NCBI RefSeq assembly: GCF_009728735.1
Contig: NZ_CP024636.1
Span: 1,452,863 to 1,516,862 of the forward strand
Length of the DNA stretch: 64,000 bases
DNA from: Pantoea phytobeneficialis
GTDB lineage: Bacteria > Pseudomonadota > Gammaproteobacteria > Enterobacterales > Enterobacteriaceae
Direction of reading: 5' to 3'
Below are positions 54,614 through 64,000 of this stretch, piece after piece. Under the pieces are notes generated by a model. It did no database searches, was not told the origin of the DNA, and saw only the letters and a list, made by a program, of their open reading frames with translations. The translations under genes were made by a program, and so were the position numbers. Each line of letters opens with the position of its first letter. Positions within the stretch are counted from its first letter, which is position 1.

Positions 54614-55804
54614 TTACAGCACTGCCACAATCGCTTCGCACAGCGCCGACATATTGTCTGGCGTCATTCCCGCGACGTTAACTCGTCCTGAATTCACCGC
54701 GTAAACCCCAAACTCTTCACGCAGACGCACCACCTGATCTTTGGTCAGGCCGCTGAACGAGAACATGCCGTTCTGCTTAATGATAAAGCTGAAATCCTGC
54801 TCTGCGCCGCTTGAGGCCAGCGTGTTAACGAACAGCTGACGCATACGCTGAATACGCTGGCGCATATCGGTCAGTTCCTGCTCCCAAATGGTACGCAGCG
54901 CGTCATTGCCCAGAATGGTCGCCACCACCGCCGCACCGTGGGCCGGTGGGTTAGAGTAGTTAGCGCGAATGCTGTACTTCACCTGGCTGAACGCAGTTTT
55001 TGCCACATCGCTATTGGCGGCAACCACCGTCAGGGCACCCACACGTTCGTTATACAAGCCGAAGTTTTTTGAGTATGAGCTGGCAACAATCAACTCCTGA
55101 TGCGAAGCGGCAAAAATGCGCAGGCCTTCTGCATCTTCATCCAGACCACGGGCAAAGCCCTGATAGGCGAAATCAAACAGCGGCAGCCAGCCATTTGCCT
55201 GAGACAGGGCGGCCAGTTGCTGCCATTGCTCGGTTGTAGGATCAATACCGGTTGGGTTGTGACAGCAGCCGTGGAACAGCACCACATCACCGGCTTTCGC
55301 TTCACGCAGTGACGCAACCATGCCGTCAAAATCCAATGTATGGTTAGCGGCATCGTAATACTGATAATCGCAGACCTCGAGACCCGCAGCGTTGAAGACG
55401 TTTTTGTGGTTCGGCCAGCTCGGATTGCTCACCCAGACACGTTTTACGCTGGTCTGATTGGCGAGGAAATCGGCAGCAACGCGCAGTGCGCCGGTACCAC
55501 CCGGCGTTTGAGCGGTGCAGGCACGCCCAGCGGCAATCAGCGCGCTCTCTTTACCAAACAACAGTTCCTGCGTGCAACGAGCAAAATCAGCCAGGCCATC
55601 AATGCTGAGGTAATTCTTGGTGGTCTCATTTTCCAGCAAGTATTGTTCAGCTTTTTTCACACTGGTGAGCACCGGCGTTTTTCCGGTTTCATCTTTATAA
55701 ACACCAATGCCAAGGTTGATTTTATTCGGGCGGTCGTCGGCGCGAAACAGGTCGGCCAAACCAAGGATAGGATCGGCGGGTGCGGCAGAGATCGATTCAA
55801 ACAT
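54614..55804 (-). CDS. aspC: Aspartate aminotransferase
   Basis: PLP enzyme that interconverts aspartate and 2-oxoglutarate with oxaloacetate and glutamate, and also makes aromatic amino acids. The 396-residue product equals E. coli. It has the PLP lysine in [14 protein letters not shown] (about Lys246), the substrate and cofactor regions [26 protein letters not shown] and [11 protein letters not shown]. The ATG at 55804 has a modest ribosome site upstream. ompF is upstream on the same strand, behind a terminator. Confidence 0.97.
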   Translation of the reverse strand: MFESISAAPADPILGLADLFRADDRPNKINLGIGVYKDETGKTPVLTSVKKAEQYLLENETTKNYLSIDGLADFARCTQELLFGKESALIAAGRACTAQTPGGTGALRVAADFLANQTSVKRVWVSNPSWPNHKNVFNAAGLEVCDYQYYDAANHTLDFDGMVASLREAKAGDVVLFHGCCHNPTGIDPTTEQWQQLAALSQANGWLPLFDFAYQGFARGLDEDAEGLRIFAASHQELIVASSYSKNFGLYNERVGALTVVAANSDVAKTAFSQVKYSIRANYSNPPAHGAAVVATILGNDALRTIWEQELTDMRQRIQRMRQLFVNTLASSGAEQDFSFIIKQNGMFSFSGLTKDQVVRLREEFGVYAVNSGRVNVAGMTPDNMSALCEAIVAVL

Positions 55805-55949
55805 GAGTCAGGTCCAGTTGCGTGAACTTTAGCGAAATGAGCTATCAGGTTAGCGTCAGTCGCCACTGTTGCCAACCGTTGAGACGAAAAAGAAATAATG
55901 CCACGGCTGCGATTAATGCCGCTTATTGCGAAGTGGATCACTGAAAAGC

Positions 55950-55975
55950 AAAACGGAGCCTTCAGGCTCCGTTTT
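55950..55975 (-). terminator. Terminator of ompF
   Basis: Stem AAAACGGAGCC / GGCTCCGTTTT with loop TTCA; on the reverse strand the stem ends in CCGTTTTGCTTTTC. Confidence 0.88.
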
Positions 55976-56004
55976 AAAGGTATTACGCGTTACTAATCGG
56001 CAGA

Positions 56005-57084
56005 TTAGAACTGGTAAACCAGACCCACTGCAACTACGTCGTCGGTAGCCAGACCCAGCGGGTTGTTGTCGTCCAGCTGGTTGATTTTGTAATCAACATA
56101 GGTAGACATGTTTTTGTTGAAGTAGTAGGTTGCGCCCACTTCAACATATTTGTACAGGTCAGCATCGCCGATACCTTCGATGTCTTTGCCTTTAGACTGT
56201 ACGTAGGCGATAGACGGACGCAGGCCGAAGTCGAACTGGTACTGAGCAACGAATTCCATAACCTGAGTTTTGTTAGCAAAACCGTCAGCACCGGTGATTT
56301 CGTTGCTGATGTAGGTTGCGTTACGGGTTTCGCTGTACATTGCTGCCAGGTATACGTTGTTCGCGTCATATTTCAGAGCAGTTGCCCACTGCTGAGCTTT
56401 GTCGCCACGACCGTAGGTCGCTGAGTTCTGCGCGTTGGTGCGGTCGCCTGAACCATAAGCACCTACGATGCCAACACCGATCGGAGAGGTATAGGAGATT
56501 GAAGTACCCCAGCCGTCACCGTTAGCACGACGAATTTCGTCACGATCGTTTTTGCCCTGGTACTGAACAGCGAAGTTCAGGCCATCAACCAGGCCGAAGA
56601 AGTTGCTGTTACGGTAGGTAGCCAGACCAGTAGAACGGCCAGCCAGGAAGTTGTCAGAGTAACCAGAGTCACCGCCGTATTCCGGCAGCATATCGGTCCA
56701 GCCGATTGCATCGTAAACCACGCCGTAGTTACGACCGTAGTCGAAAGAACCTGCGTCAGCAAATTTCAGACCTGCAAAGCCCAGACGGGTTTTGTTGCCA
56801 TTTTGCGCGTCAGTTGAACTTTCTGAGTTGTTAGCCTGGATGTTGTATTCCCACTGGCCGTAACCGGTCAGTTGGTCGGTGATCTGAGTTTCACCTTTGA
56901 AGCCGAAGCGCACATAAGTCTGGTCGCCATCGTTGTCTGTGTCGTCAGAGAAGTAATGCAGACCATCAACTTTACCGTACAGGTCTAATTTGTTGCCATC
57001 TTTGTTGTAGATTTCTGCTGCGTTTGCTGCACCAGCAGCTAACAGAGCAGGGATAACCACTGCAAGAATGTTGCGCTTCATCAT
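56005..57084 (-). CDS. ompF: Outer-membrane porin, OmpF type
   Basis: Trimeric general porin. The 359-residue precursor has a 22-residue signal peptide [22 protein letters not shown], followed by [24 protein letters not shown] as in OmpF. The constriction loop 3 has MLPEYGGDS, and the chain ends in LVYQF, the C-terminal phenylalanine needed for BAM assembly. Surface loops differ from E. coli OmpF, including a run NDGDQTY near 50. Position between aspC and asnS and the conserved leader support OmpF rather than OmpC or PhoE. Regulation is likely through OmpR and MicF. Confidence 0.94.
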   Translation of the reverse strand: MMKRNILAVVIPALLAAGAANAAEIYNKDGNKLDLYGKVDGLHYFSDDTDNDGDQTYVRFGFKGETQITDQLTGYGQWEYNIQANNSESSTDAQNGNKTRLGFAGLKFADAGSFDYGRNYGVVYDAIGWTDMLPEYGGDSGYSDNFLAGRSTGLATYRNSNFFGLVDGLNFAVQYQGKNDRDEIRRANGDGWGTSISYTSPIGVGIVGAYGSGDRTNAQNSATYGRGDKAQQWATALKYDANNVYLAAMYSETRNATYISNEITGADGFANKTQVMEFVAQYQFDFGLRPSIAYVQSKGKDIEGIGDADLYKYVEVGATYYFNKNMSTYVDYKINQLDDNNPLGLATDDVVAVGLVYQF

Positions 57085-57105
57085 TTTTTATTACCCTCAT
57101 TGGAG
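57066..57105 (-). promoter_or_regulatory. Conserved ompF ribosome site and MicF target
   Basis: The reverse strand reads GAGGGTAATAAAAAATGATG across the start, almost the same as the segment of E. coli ompF mRNA that pairs with the MicF small RNA. micF is not in this window. Confidence 0.6.
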
Positions 57106-57186
57106 TTATTTGGACACCTGCCACTGCCGTCAAGAAACCTTTACGGGAACCTTGAAAGAAGTTTGGTGTCTCCTGTGTCTGCACGC

Positions 57187-57192
57187 ATCTTT
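57187..57192 (-). promoter_or_regulatory. ompF -10 element
   Basis: AAAGAT in GGAAAGATGC, the same hexamer and context as the E. coli ompF promoter; a TAGAAT hexamer at 57210-57215 is the -35 counterpart. The start would be near 57180, giving a leader of about 95 bases. Confidence 0.6.
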
Positions 57193-57260
57193 CCATCCCG
57201 GGGTTGGTAATTCTACCCCGAAAATGCTACTAATCTCGCAATTAGGTATCAAAAAGAAAA

Positions 57261-57280
57261 AATGTATTACAAGATGTAAA
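57261..57280 (-). promoter_or_regulatory. OmpR box of ompF (F1-like)
   Basis: Two tandem ten-base half sites, TTTACATCTT and GTAATACATT, at about -80 to -100 from the predicted start. They resemble the F1 OmpR box of E. coli ompF. Confidence 0.65.
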
Positions 57281-57314
57281 TTTTCGGGAACTTTGTGAGA
57301 GAACTCTAAATTTA

Positions 57315-57346
57315 CAAAAATAAAAAAAGGCCGGCATAGCCGACCT
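57315..57346 (-). terminator. Terminator of asnS
   Basis: Stem AGGCCGGC / GCCGACCT (one G-U pair) with loop ATA; on the reverse strand it ends in a run of seven T. Confidence 0.88.
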
Positions 57347-57384
57347 CGTTATATATATGAATTACTTATAATTAATCGCGAATT

Positions 57385-58785
57385 TTAGAAATTGGCGTTG
57401 CGCGGCGTACGTGGGAAGGGGATAACATCCCTTACATTTTGTACACCAGTGACATACGCGATTAATCGTTCGAAACCTAAGCCGAAGCCAGAGTGTGGCA
57501 CGGTGCCGTAACGACGTAAGTCACGGTACCACCAGTAATCTTCTTTGTTCAGACCCATCTCAGCCAGGCGTGCATCCAGAACATCCAGACGTTCTTCACG
57601 CTGCGAACCACCGATGATTTCACCGATGCCAGGCGCCAGGACATCCATCGCTGCCACGGTTTTACCATCGTCATTCATACGCATGTAGAACGCTTTGATA
57701 TCCTTCGGATAGTTTTTCACCACCACTGGGGCTTTGAAGTGTTTCTCAGCAAGGTAGCGCTCGTGTTCTGACGACAGATCGACACCCCAGGAGACCGGAT
57801 TTTCGAAGCTCTGGCCGCTTTTCAGCAAAATCTCGATTGCATCGGTGTAGTCCACCTGAGCGAAATCTGCATTAACAAAACGTTCCAGGCGAGAAATCGC
57901 ATCTTTGTCTACGCGCTCTGCAAAGAACGCCAGGTCATCAGCGCGCTCTTCCAGCACCGCCTTAAACACATACTTCAGCATGGCTTCCGCCAGGGCCGCG
58001 GCATCATCCAGTGTCGCGAACGCCACTTCCGGTTCCAACATCCAGAACTCAGCCAGATGGCGACTGGTGTTGGAGTTTTCAGCACGGAAGGTTGGGCCGA
58101 AGGTGTAGATTTTGGACAGCGCACAGGCATAAGTTTCGCCGTTCAACTGGCCGGACACCGTCAGGAAGGCTTCTTTACCAAAGAAGTCTTTGTCGTAATC
58201 GACTTTGCCCTGCGGGTCACGCGGCAGGTTTTCCATGTCCAGCGTAGAGACGCGGAACATCTCACCGGCACCTTCGGTATCCGAAGCGGTGATCAGCGGC
58301 GTGGAAACCCAGAAATAACCGTTTTCATGGAAGAAGCGATGCAACGCCTGCGCCAGGGTGTGACGAGTACGTGCCACCGCGCCAATCAGGTTAGTGCGCG
58401 GGCGCAGGTGCGCCACTTCACGCAGGTATTCGATGCTGTGACGTTTGGCAGCCATCGGATAGGTGTCCGGATCGTCCACCCAGCCCACTACTTCAACCTG
58501 AGTGGCTTGCAGTTCAAACGTCTGACCTTCACCCGGCGATTCCACCACTTTGCCGGTCACAATCACCGAGCAGCCCGTGGTCAGACGCAGCACTTCGTCC
58601 TGATAATTATTCAGAGAATTATTGACGACAGCCTGAACGGGATTAAAGCAGGAACCGTCATAAACGGCGATAAAGGAAAGACCGGCTTTGGAATCTCTTC
58701 GGGTACGCACCCAACCACGTACGGTGACTTCACTGTCAACCGCGACACGGCCGTGCAGTACATCCGCTACAGGCACTACGCTCAT
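57385..58785 (-). CDS. asnS: Asparaginyl-tRNA synthetase
   Basis: Charges tRNA-Asn. The 466-residue class IIb enzyme has an N-terminal OB-fold anticodon-binding domain (about 1-105, [23 protein letters not shown]), motif 2 around [21 protein letters not shown] and motif 3 [15 protein letters not shown]. It matches E. coli AsnS in length. The ATG at 58785 is preceded by AGAGAGATATTT, a weak ribosome site. It is followed by ompF on the same strand, behind its terminator. Confidence 0.98.
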   Translation of the reverse strand: MSVVPVADVLHGRVAVDSEVTVRGWVRTRRDSKAGLSFIAVYDGSCFNPVQAVVNNSLNNYQDEVLRLTTGCSVIVTGKVVESPGEGQTFELQATQVEVVGWVDDPDTYPMAAKRHSIEYLREVAHLRPRTNLIGAVARTRHTLAQALHRFFHENGYFWVSTPLITASDTEGAGEMFRVSTLDMENLPRDPQGKVDYDKDFFGKEAFLTVSGQLNGETYACALSKIYTFGPTFRAENSNTSRHLAEFWMLEPEVAFATLDDAAALAEAMLKYVFKAVLEERADDLAFFAERVDKDAISRLERFVNADFAQVDYTDAIEILLKSGQSFENPVSWGVDLSSEHERYLAEKHFKAPVVVKNYPKDIKAFYMRMNDDGKTVAAMDVLAPGIGEIIGGSQREERLDVLDARLAEMGLNKEDYWWYRDLRRYGTVPHSGFGLGFERLIAYVTGVQNVRDVIPFPRTPRNANF

Positions 58786-58911
58786 AAATATCTCTCTATA
58801 TATTAGGATGAAGTCAATTTATACATTCCCCATACCGGGGTTTTGCTATGTTACTTACGAGCCATCAGGAAACAAGCAAAATTGCCGGGATACGGGGAGA
58901 TTTGTTGCAGC

Positions 58912-58937
58912 ACAGCAGGGTACAGGTACCCTGCTGT
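58912..58937 (-). other. Strong hairpin after pncB
   Basis: Perfect 11-bp stem ACAGCAGGGTA / TACCCTGCTGT with loop CAGG, just after the pncB stop. There is no U tract on the reverse strand, so it may be a 3'-end stabiliser or a poor terminator. Confidence 0.5.
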
Positions 58938-58944
58938 CGGGTGG

Positions 58945-60150
58945 TTAGCTGGCTCTTTTCACCAGCGGCAGGTCGAAGGCTTTACGCAGAGCGCGAACGA
59001 AGGCTTTATCCTGGCAGATAGTTTTACCGGGGCTGTCGGAAAGTTTAGCCACCGGCTTGCCGTTGCAGCTCACCAGTTTGATCACGATATTCAGGGGGGT
59101 TACGCCCGGAATATCGCAGGTCAGGCGCGTGCCGATACCAAACACCACATTGGCGCGCTGACCAAAGTGGCGATACAGCGCCAGCGCTTTGTCCAGATCG
59201 AGATTGTCGGAGAACACCAGCGTTTTGCTTTTCGGATCAATATCCAGTCGCTGATAGTGGGCGATGGCTTTCTCCCCCCATTCCACCGGATCGCCGGAAT
59301 CATGGCGCAATCCCTGATAGCGGTTGGCAAAGCCGGGACCGAAATCGCGCAGGAAGGCATCCATAGTGATGCAATCGGTCAGTGCGATGCCGAGCTGCTC
59401 GTCGTACTCATCCAGCCAGGATTGCAGCGCAGCACGCTGGCTATTGGCCAACACCGGGCTGATCTGCTGATGTGCCTGGAACCACTCATGCGCCTGGGTG
59501 CCGACCGGGTTAAGTTGCAGACGACGGGCCAGATCATAGTTGCTGGTACCCACCAGCCACGGGAAATCCTGCTTCAGGGTGCTGACGATGGCTTCCTGCA
59601 CTGGCTGGGAATAGCGGCGACGCGTACCGAAGTCCATCAGATGGAAGCGGGACATATCCAGGTCGCTGACCTGCCGGCGAAAGTCCGTCAACTTTTGTTG
59701 CAGGTGATCGACTGCCTGCGCGACACCGATCTGCGGGGTGCGGTGACGGTGCACCAGCTCACTAATCAGTGCCAGCAATGGCACTTCCCACAGAATCACC
59801 TCACGCCATGGACCGCTAATCTGGATCGCCAGCTTACCGTGATCATTACGCACCACGACCTGGCTGGGATCGAAGCGGAAACCGCGCAGCCAGCTGAGAT
59901 AGTCAGCGTCAAAAAAGGGAAGGGCAGAAAGATAACGATATTCCTCTTCACTCAGGGCGAGAGAGTGCATCGCATCAATATGGGTGCGGAGTTCATCCGT
60001 GTAGACGCCGAGTAACTCGGTGCCGCGGCAGCGAAATTCCGCCGTGACCGGGACATCGTAGTAACGATGATATACGGCCTGCTGCATATGAAGCTTGTAG
60101 GCATCGGTATCAAGCAGCGTGGTCAAAATCGGGGAAGCGTGTCCTGTCAT
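58945..60150 (-). CDS. pncB: Nicotinate phosphoribosyltransferase
   Basis: Salvages nicotinate to nicotinate mononucleotide for NAD, using PRPP and ATP. The 401-residue product has the family segments [62 protein letters not shown] and [13 protein letters not shown]. The start at 60150 ([14 protein letters not shown]) gives the E. coli-like length; an ATG five codons upstream sits directly on its AGAGG site, too close to use well. It is divergent from pepN. I saw no clear NadR box (TGTTTA-N6-TAAACA) upstream. Confidence 0.96.
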   Translation of the reverse strand: MTGHASPILTTLLDTDAYKLHMQQAVYHRYYDVPVTAEFRCRGTELLGVYTDELRTHIDAMHSLALSEEEYRYLSALPFFDADYLSWLRGFRFDPSQVVVRNDHGKLAIQISGPWREVILWEVPLLALISELVHRHRTPQIGVAQAVDHLQQKLTDFRRQVSDLDMSRFHLMDFGTRRRYSQPVQEAIVSTLKQDFPWLVGTSNYDLARRLQLNPVGTQAHEWFQAHQQISPVLANSQRAALQSWLDEYDEQLGIALTDCITMDAFLRDFGPGFANRYQGLRHDSGDPVEWGEKAIAHYQRLDIDPKSKTLVFSDNLDLDKALALYRHFGQRANVVFGIGTRLTCDIPGVTPLNIVIKLVSCNGKPVAKLSDSPGKTICQDKAFVRALRKAFDLPLVKRAS

Positions 60151-60396
60151 GGTGCGTTTCAGCATCCTCTTCCGCGGAGCATAGCCCGGTGTTCAACAAA
60201 GTCATAAAGACGCAGGAGTATAAAACAGTAATAGACCGCGATCACACCATATTTGCAGGGGGCAGGTCGATGGTCATTTGTGCCATTGTTAATAAATTGT
60301 AGCATTTTCTGCTAAGGCACGCATTGTGCGTGGCAAGTGAGGCCCAACCCGCTTAGACTTTGACGGGTATACCTTTTAACGATGCGAGAAGGATTT

Positions 60397-63012
60397 ATGA
60401 CGCAACAGCCGCAAATAAAATATCGTCACGACTACCGTGCACCCGATTTCACCATCACTGATATCGATTTGACGTTTGACCTTGATGCGGCCACCACGCG
60501 CGTCACCGCGGTCAGCCAGGTGAAGCGTTTAGGCAACAGCCAGGCTGAGCTGCGTCTGGATGGGGAAGATTTGACCCTGGTATCACTGGCGGTGGACGGC
60601 ACTCCGTGGACGCATTATCGCGAAGAAGAGGGCGCGCTGGTGTTGAGCCAGGTGCCAGACACCTTCACCCTGACCATCATCAATGATATCCACCCGGACC
60701 AAAACACCGCGCTGGAAGGTTTGTATAAGTCAGGTGAGGCGCTGTGCACGCAATGTGAAGCCGAAGGTTTCCGTCATATTACCTGGTATCTGGACCGCCC
60801 GGATGTGCTGGCGCGTTTTACCACCACCATTATCGCCGATGCCACGCGCTATCCGTACCTGCTCTCCAATGGCAACAAGCTGGAGAGTGGTCGTCATGAA
60901 GATGGTCGCCACTGGGTCAAATGGCAGGACCCGTTCCCGAAACCCTGTTATCTGTTTGCGCTGGTCGCTGGTGATTTTGATGTGCTGCGCGACAGCTTTA
61001 CCACCCGCTCAGGCCGTGATGTGGCGCTGGAGATCTTTGTCGATCGCGGCAACCTTGACCGTGCCGACTGGGCAATGACCTCGCTGAAAAACAGCATGAA
61101 GTGGGATGAGGAGCGTTTTGACCTCGAATATGACCTCGATATCTTTATGATCGTCGCGGTGGATTTCTTTAATATGGGCGCGATGGAGAATAAAGGGCTG
61201 AACGTCTTTAACTCTAAATACGTGCTGGCGAAAGCGGAAACCGCCACCGACAAAGATTACCTCGGTATTGAAGCGGTGATTGGTCACGAATATTTCCACA
61301 ACTGGACCGGCAACCGCGTCACCTGCCGTGACTGGTTCCAGCTCAGCCTGAAAGAGGGGCTGACAGTGTTCCGCGATCAGGAGTTCAGCTCAGATCTCGG
61401 TTCCCGCGCGGTGAATCGCATCGATAATGTGCGCGTGATGCGCGGCGCGCAGTTCGCTGAAGATGCCAGCCCGATGGCACACCCGATTCGCCCGGATCAG
61501 GTCATTGAGATGAACAACTTCTACACCCTGACGGTGTATGAAAAGGGTTCAGAAGTGATTCGCATGATGCACACCCTGCTGGGCGAAGAGAATTTCCAGA
61601 AAGGGATGCAGCTCTATTTTGAGCGCCATGATGGTAGCGCGGCGACCTGCGACGATTTCGTGCAGGCGATGGAAGATGCGTCTAATGTTGACCTGTCACA
61701 GTTCCGTCGCTGGTATAGCCAGTCTGGTACGCCGGTGCTGACGGTGCGCGATGATTACAACCCGGAGCTGGAGCAATATACGCTGCACGTTACCCAGCAC
61801 ACGCCACCGACCGCCGAGCAGAAAGAGAAGCTGCCGTTACATATCCCGCTGGATATTGAACTGTATGACGGTGAAGGCAAGGTGATCCCGCTGCAACACA
61901 ATGGTCATCCGGTGCACCATGTGCTGAACGTCACCGAAGAGTTCCAGAGCTTCGTATTCGATAAGGTTTATTTCCAGCCAGTGCCCTCATTGCTGCGCGA
62001 ATTCTCTGCGCCGGTGAAGCTCGACTATAAATGGAGCGATGCACAACTGACGTTCCTGATGCGTCATGCCCGTAACGACTTTTCCCGCTGGGATGCAGCA
62101 CAAAGCCTGCTGGCAACCTATATCCGCCTGAATGTCGCGCGTCATCAACAGGGGCAACCGCTGTCGCTGCCGCTGCATGTGGCTGATGCCTTCCGTGCGG
62201 TGTTGCTGGATGAGCAGGGCGATCCGGCGCTGATGGCGCTGATTCTGTCGCTGCCTTCGGAGAATGAAATCGCTGAGTTGTTTGAGGTGATTGATCCGCA
62301 GGCCATTGCTGAAGTGCGTGAGGCGCTGGTGCGCACCCTGGCGAAAGAACTGAGTGATGAGTTCCTGGCGGTTTATCGTGCCAATCAGAGCCATGAGTAC
62401 CAGGTTGAGCATGCGGAAATCGGTAAACGCGCGCTGAAGAACGTCTGCCTGAGCTACCTGGCCTTTGCTGACGTCGAACAGGCTGACAAGCTGGTACAGG
62501 CGCAATATCAACACGCCACCAACATGACTGATGCGCTGGCGGCAATGTCGGCGGCGGTTGCTGCACAACTGCCGTGTCGCGATAGCTTAATGGCGGCCTA
62601 TGACGAGCGTTGGCATCAGGATGGTCTGGTGATGGACAAATGGTTTGTGCTACAGGCCACCAGTCCGGCGTCTGACGTGCTGAGCAAGGTGCGTGAACTG
62701 CTGCATCATCGCTCTTTCACCATGGGTAACCCCAACCGCATTCGTTCGTTGATTGGCGCTTTTGCCTCGGCTAATCCGTCGGCCTTCCATGCCAAAGATG
62801 GCAGCGGTTATCAATTCCTGGTGGAGATGCTGACCGATCTCAACACGCGGAACCCGCAGGTTGCAGCGCGCATGATCGAGCCGCTGATTCGTCTGAAGCG
62901 TTACGATGCCGGGCGCCAGGCGTTGATGCGTCAGGCGCTGGAGACGTTGAAAGGACTGGATAAGCTGTCTGGCGACCTGTATGAGAAGATCACCAAAGCG
63001 TTGAATGCGTAA
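60397..63012 (+). CDS. pepN: Aminopeptidase N
   Basis: Broad-specificity zinc aminopeptidase of the M1 family that finishes cytoplasmic peptide breakdown downstream of proteases such as ClpAP and Lon. The 871-residue product has the exopeptidase motif GAMEN, the zinc motif HEYFHNW (His297, Glu298, His301) with the third ligand Glu320 in LKEGLTVFRDQEFSSD, and an all-helical C-terminal domain. The start at 60397 (MTQQPQIKYRHDYRAP) follows AAGGA and matches E. coli; five upstream codons are open. It is one residue longer than E. coli PepN. Confidence 0.98.
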   Translation: MTQQPQIKYRHDYRAPDFTITDIDLTFDLDAATTRVTAVSQVKRLGNSQAELRLDGEDLTLVSLAVDGTPWTHYREEEGALVLSQVPDTFTLTIINDIHPDQNTALEGLYKSGEALCTQCEAEGFRHITWYLDRPDVLARFTTTIIADATRYPYLLSNGNKLESGRHEDGRHWVKWQDPFPKPCYLFALVAGDFDVLRDSFTTRSGRDVALEIFVDRGNLDRADWAMTSLKNSMKWDEERFDLEYDLDIFMIVAVDFFNMGAMENKGLNVFNSKYVLAKAETATDKDYLGIEAVIGHEYFHNWTGNRVTCRDWFQLSLKEGLTVFRDQEFSSDLGSRAVNRIDNVRVMRGAQFAEDASPMAHPIRPDQVIEMNNFYTLTVYEKGSEVIRMMHTLLGEENFQKGMQLYFERHDGSAATCDDFVQAMEDASNVDLSQFRRWYSQSGTPVLTVRDDYNPELEQYTLHVTQHTPPTAEQKEKLPLHIPLDIELYDGEGKVIPLQHNGHPVHHVLNVTEEFQSFVFDKVYFQPVPSLLREFSAPVKLDYKWSDAQLTFLMRHARNDFSRWDAAQSLLATYIRLNVARHQQGQPLSLPLHVADAFRAVLLDEQGDPALMALILSLPSENEIAELFEVIDPQAIAEVREALVRTLAKELSDEFLAVYRANQSHEYQVEHAEIGKRALKNVCLSYLAFADVEQADKLVQAQYQHATNMTDALAAMSAAVAAQLPCRDSLMAAYDERWHQDGLVMDKWFVLQATSPASDVLSKVRELLHHRSFTMGNPNRIRSLIGAFASANPSAFHAKDGSGYQFLVEMLTDLNTRNPQVAARMIEPLIRLKRYDAGRQALMRQALETLKGLDKLSGDLYEKITKALNA

Positions 63013-63016
63013 TTAA

Positions 63017-63092
63017 CCGTAGCGGCGCGATAAATCGCGCGGCTTTTTGCCAATGGCGGCAGAAAACTGCGCAATAAATTGCGCCGCTACGG
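63017..63092. repeat. REP-like inverted pair (REPIN) D
   Basis: Left arm CCGTAGCGGCGCGATAAATC... (63017-63040) and an inverted right arm ending AATTGCGCCGCTACGG (63070-63092), between convergent pepN and ssuB. The right arm has paired changes (GCGCAAT/ATTGCGC) that keep its palindrome. Confidence 0.85.
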
Positions 63093-63097
63093 GGCGA

Positions 63098-63889
63098 TTA
63101 TCGCTGTTGTGCAAAGCGTAGCGGCTGTTCGCTGGAGCTACGCTTCATCACCCGATCCAGCACTTCCGCTTCCAGTTCGGCCAGTCGGGCAGAACCGCGA
63201 CGGCGTGGACGCGGCAGATCAACCGTTAAATCCAACCCGATTTGTCCTTCTTCAATCAGTAATACCCGATCCGCCATCGCCACCGCTTCGCTGACGTCGT
63301 GCGTCACCAGCAACACGGTAAAGTTATGCTGTTGCCACAGTGATTCAATTAATCCCTGCATCTCAATACGCGTTAAGGCGTCCAGCGCACCGAGCGGTTC
63401 ATCCAGCAGCAGCAGACCGGGACGGTGGATCAACGCACGCGCCAGTGCGACACGCTGTTTCTGCCCGCCGGACAGCGCGGCGGGCCATTCGTTGGCACGT
63501 TCCGCCAGGCCCACGGCTGCCAGCGCTTCCAGCGCATTGTCCCGCCAGGCTCGACCTTTTAGCCCAAGCCCGACGTTATCAATCACCTTTTTCCACGGCA
63601 GCAGACGCGCATCCTGAAACATCAAACGCGTATCATCGCGTGCCGACGCCAGCGGGGCATTTCCGGCCAGTAATTCGCCTTGCGTGGTGGATTCCAGTCC
63701 GGCCAACAGGCGCAGCAGGGTGCTTTTGCCGCATCCGCTGCGGCCCACCACCGCGACGAATTGTCCGGCGGGAATATGCAGATCAATATGGTTCAGGATG
63801 GTGCGGTCACCATAGCGTTTGACTACGCCGTTAACGCCCACCGGTGTTCCGCTGTTAAGCCGCGCCGGAGTGAGGGTTGCAGTACTCAT
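63098..63889 (-). CDS. ssuB: Aliphatic sulfonate import ATP-binding protein SsuB
   Basis: ATPase of the SsuABC importer that brings in alkanesulfonates as a sulfur source. The 263-residue product has Walker A GRSGCGKS (49-56), signature [15 protein letters not shown] and Walker [13 protein letters not shown], with the Q-loop [11 protein letters not shown]. The C terminus is Arg-rich. Its ATG follows AAGGAGG, and it overlaps the ssuC stop by four bases (ATGA). It is the last gene of the ssu operon, as in E. coli, where it also lies beside pepN. Expression is normally under Cbl/CysB; the promoter is outside the window. Confidence 0.94.
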   Translation of the reverse strand: MSTATLTPARLNSGTPVGVNGVVKRYGDRTILNHIDLHIPAGQFVAVVGRSGCGKSTLLRLLAGLESTTQGELLAGNAPLASARDDTRLMFQDARLLPWKKVIDNVGLGLKGRAWRDNALEALAAVGLAERANEWPAALSGGQKQRVALARALIHRPGLLLLDEPLGALDALTRIEMQGLIESLWQQHNFTVLLVTHDVSEAVAMADRVLLIEEGQIGLDLTVDLPRPRRRGSARLAELEAEVLDRVMKRSSSEQPLRFAQQR

Positions 63890-64000
63890 GCGTTAGCCTC
63901 CTTCAGTTGATAAGCCGGATGCCAGCGTAGCCAGACGCGCTCCAGCAGTTGGGCCGCGACATCGGCCAGTTTGCCGAGCAGGGCATAAAGAATGATGGCG
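63886..64000 (-). CDS. ssuC: Aliphatic sulfonate transport permease SsuC, C-terminal end
   Basis: Only the last 37 codons are in the window. Translation of the reverse strand gives [20 protein letters not shown], then [17 protein letters not shown] and TGA at 63886-63888. This is the last membrane helix and basic tail of the SsuC-type permease, and its position directly before ssuB supports that. The rest lies beyond the window. Confidence 0.85.
   Translation of the reverse strand, partial: AIILYALLGKLADVAAQLLERVWLRWHPAYQLKEANA

Larger units (their letters stand above)
57085..57384. other. ompF regulatory region and asnS 3' flank
   Basis: This 300-bp non-coding stretch carries the ompF leader (57085-57180), its promoter, the OmpR box, an AT-rich stretch and the asnS terminator. 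No gene was seen. Confidence 0.7.

Noticed and set aside
58843..60015. Long open frame of 390 codons on the + strand opposite pncB.
   Set aside because: It is the antisense shadow of pncB, whose product matches its family end to end. The frame has no family resemblance and no ribosome site.
60151..60396. NadR box in the pncB-pepN gap.
   Set aside because: No TGTTTA-N6-TAAACA sequence was seen.

Overview
The window is ordinary core chromosome of a gamma-proteobacterium of the order Enterobacterales. From the run of genes poxB-lysO-ybjD-cspD-clpSA-infA-aat-cydCD-trxB-lrp-ftsK-lolA-rarA-serS-ycaD-pflAB-focA-ycaO-serC-aroA-cmk-rpsA-ihfB-comEC-msbA-lpxK-ycaQ-ycaR-kdsB-ycbJ-elyC-cmoM-mukFEB-ldtD-mepK-gloC-aspC-ompF-asnS-pncB-pepN-ssuBC, it is collinear with the 20-21 minute region of Escherichia coli, in the same orientation. 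Protein divergence and the loss of several genes found at these junctions in E. coli (hcp-hcr, aqpZ, tRNA-Ser serW, dmsABC/ycaC, ycaP, ycaL) point to a relative outside Escherichia/Salmonella, most likely an Erwiniaceae member such as Pantoea or Erwinia. That genus call is an inference.

Layout. 1-3454: pyruvate oxidase (cut by the window edge), lysine exporter LysO, and the OLD-family nuclease YbjD. 3569-7208: CspD, the ClpS/ClpA proteolysis pair and IF-1. 7555-12891: Aat of the N-end rule pathway (which feeds ClpS/ClpA), the CydDC thiol exporter and thioredoxin reductase. 13415-20927: Lrp, FtsK, LolA, RarA and SerS. 21241-28694: a transporter (YcaD), the anaerobic formate block focA-pflB-pflA and YcaO. 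29009-34512: serC-aroA, cmk-rpsA and ihfB. 34708-41992: ComEC, then the envelope group msbA-lpxK-ycaQ-ycaR-kdsB for lipid A and Kdo. 42105-51155: YcbJ, ElyC and the cmoM-mukF-mukE-mukB condensin operon. 51312-54525: LdtD, MepK and GloC. 54614-64000: AspC, OmpF, AsnS, PncB, PepN and the 3' end of the ssu sulfonate operon.

No insertion sequence, prophage, CRISPR array, rRNA or recognisable tRNA was seen. The structures not explained by genes are small. There is a family of REP-like palindromes with a GTAG head, usually as inverted pairs, sitting in four of the five non-overlapping convergent gene junctions. There are good regulatory matches for LexA (ftsK), FNR (focA), sigma-S (poxB) and OmpR/MicF (ompF). 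There are also several intercistronic hairpins. I found no credible novel multi-gene system; the least characterised proteins are YbjD, YcbJ, YcaO and YcaQ.
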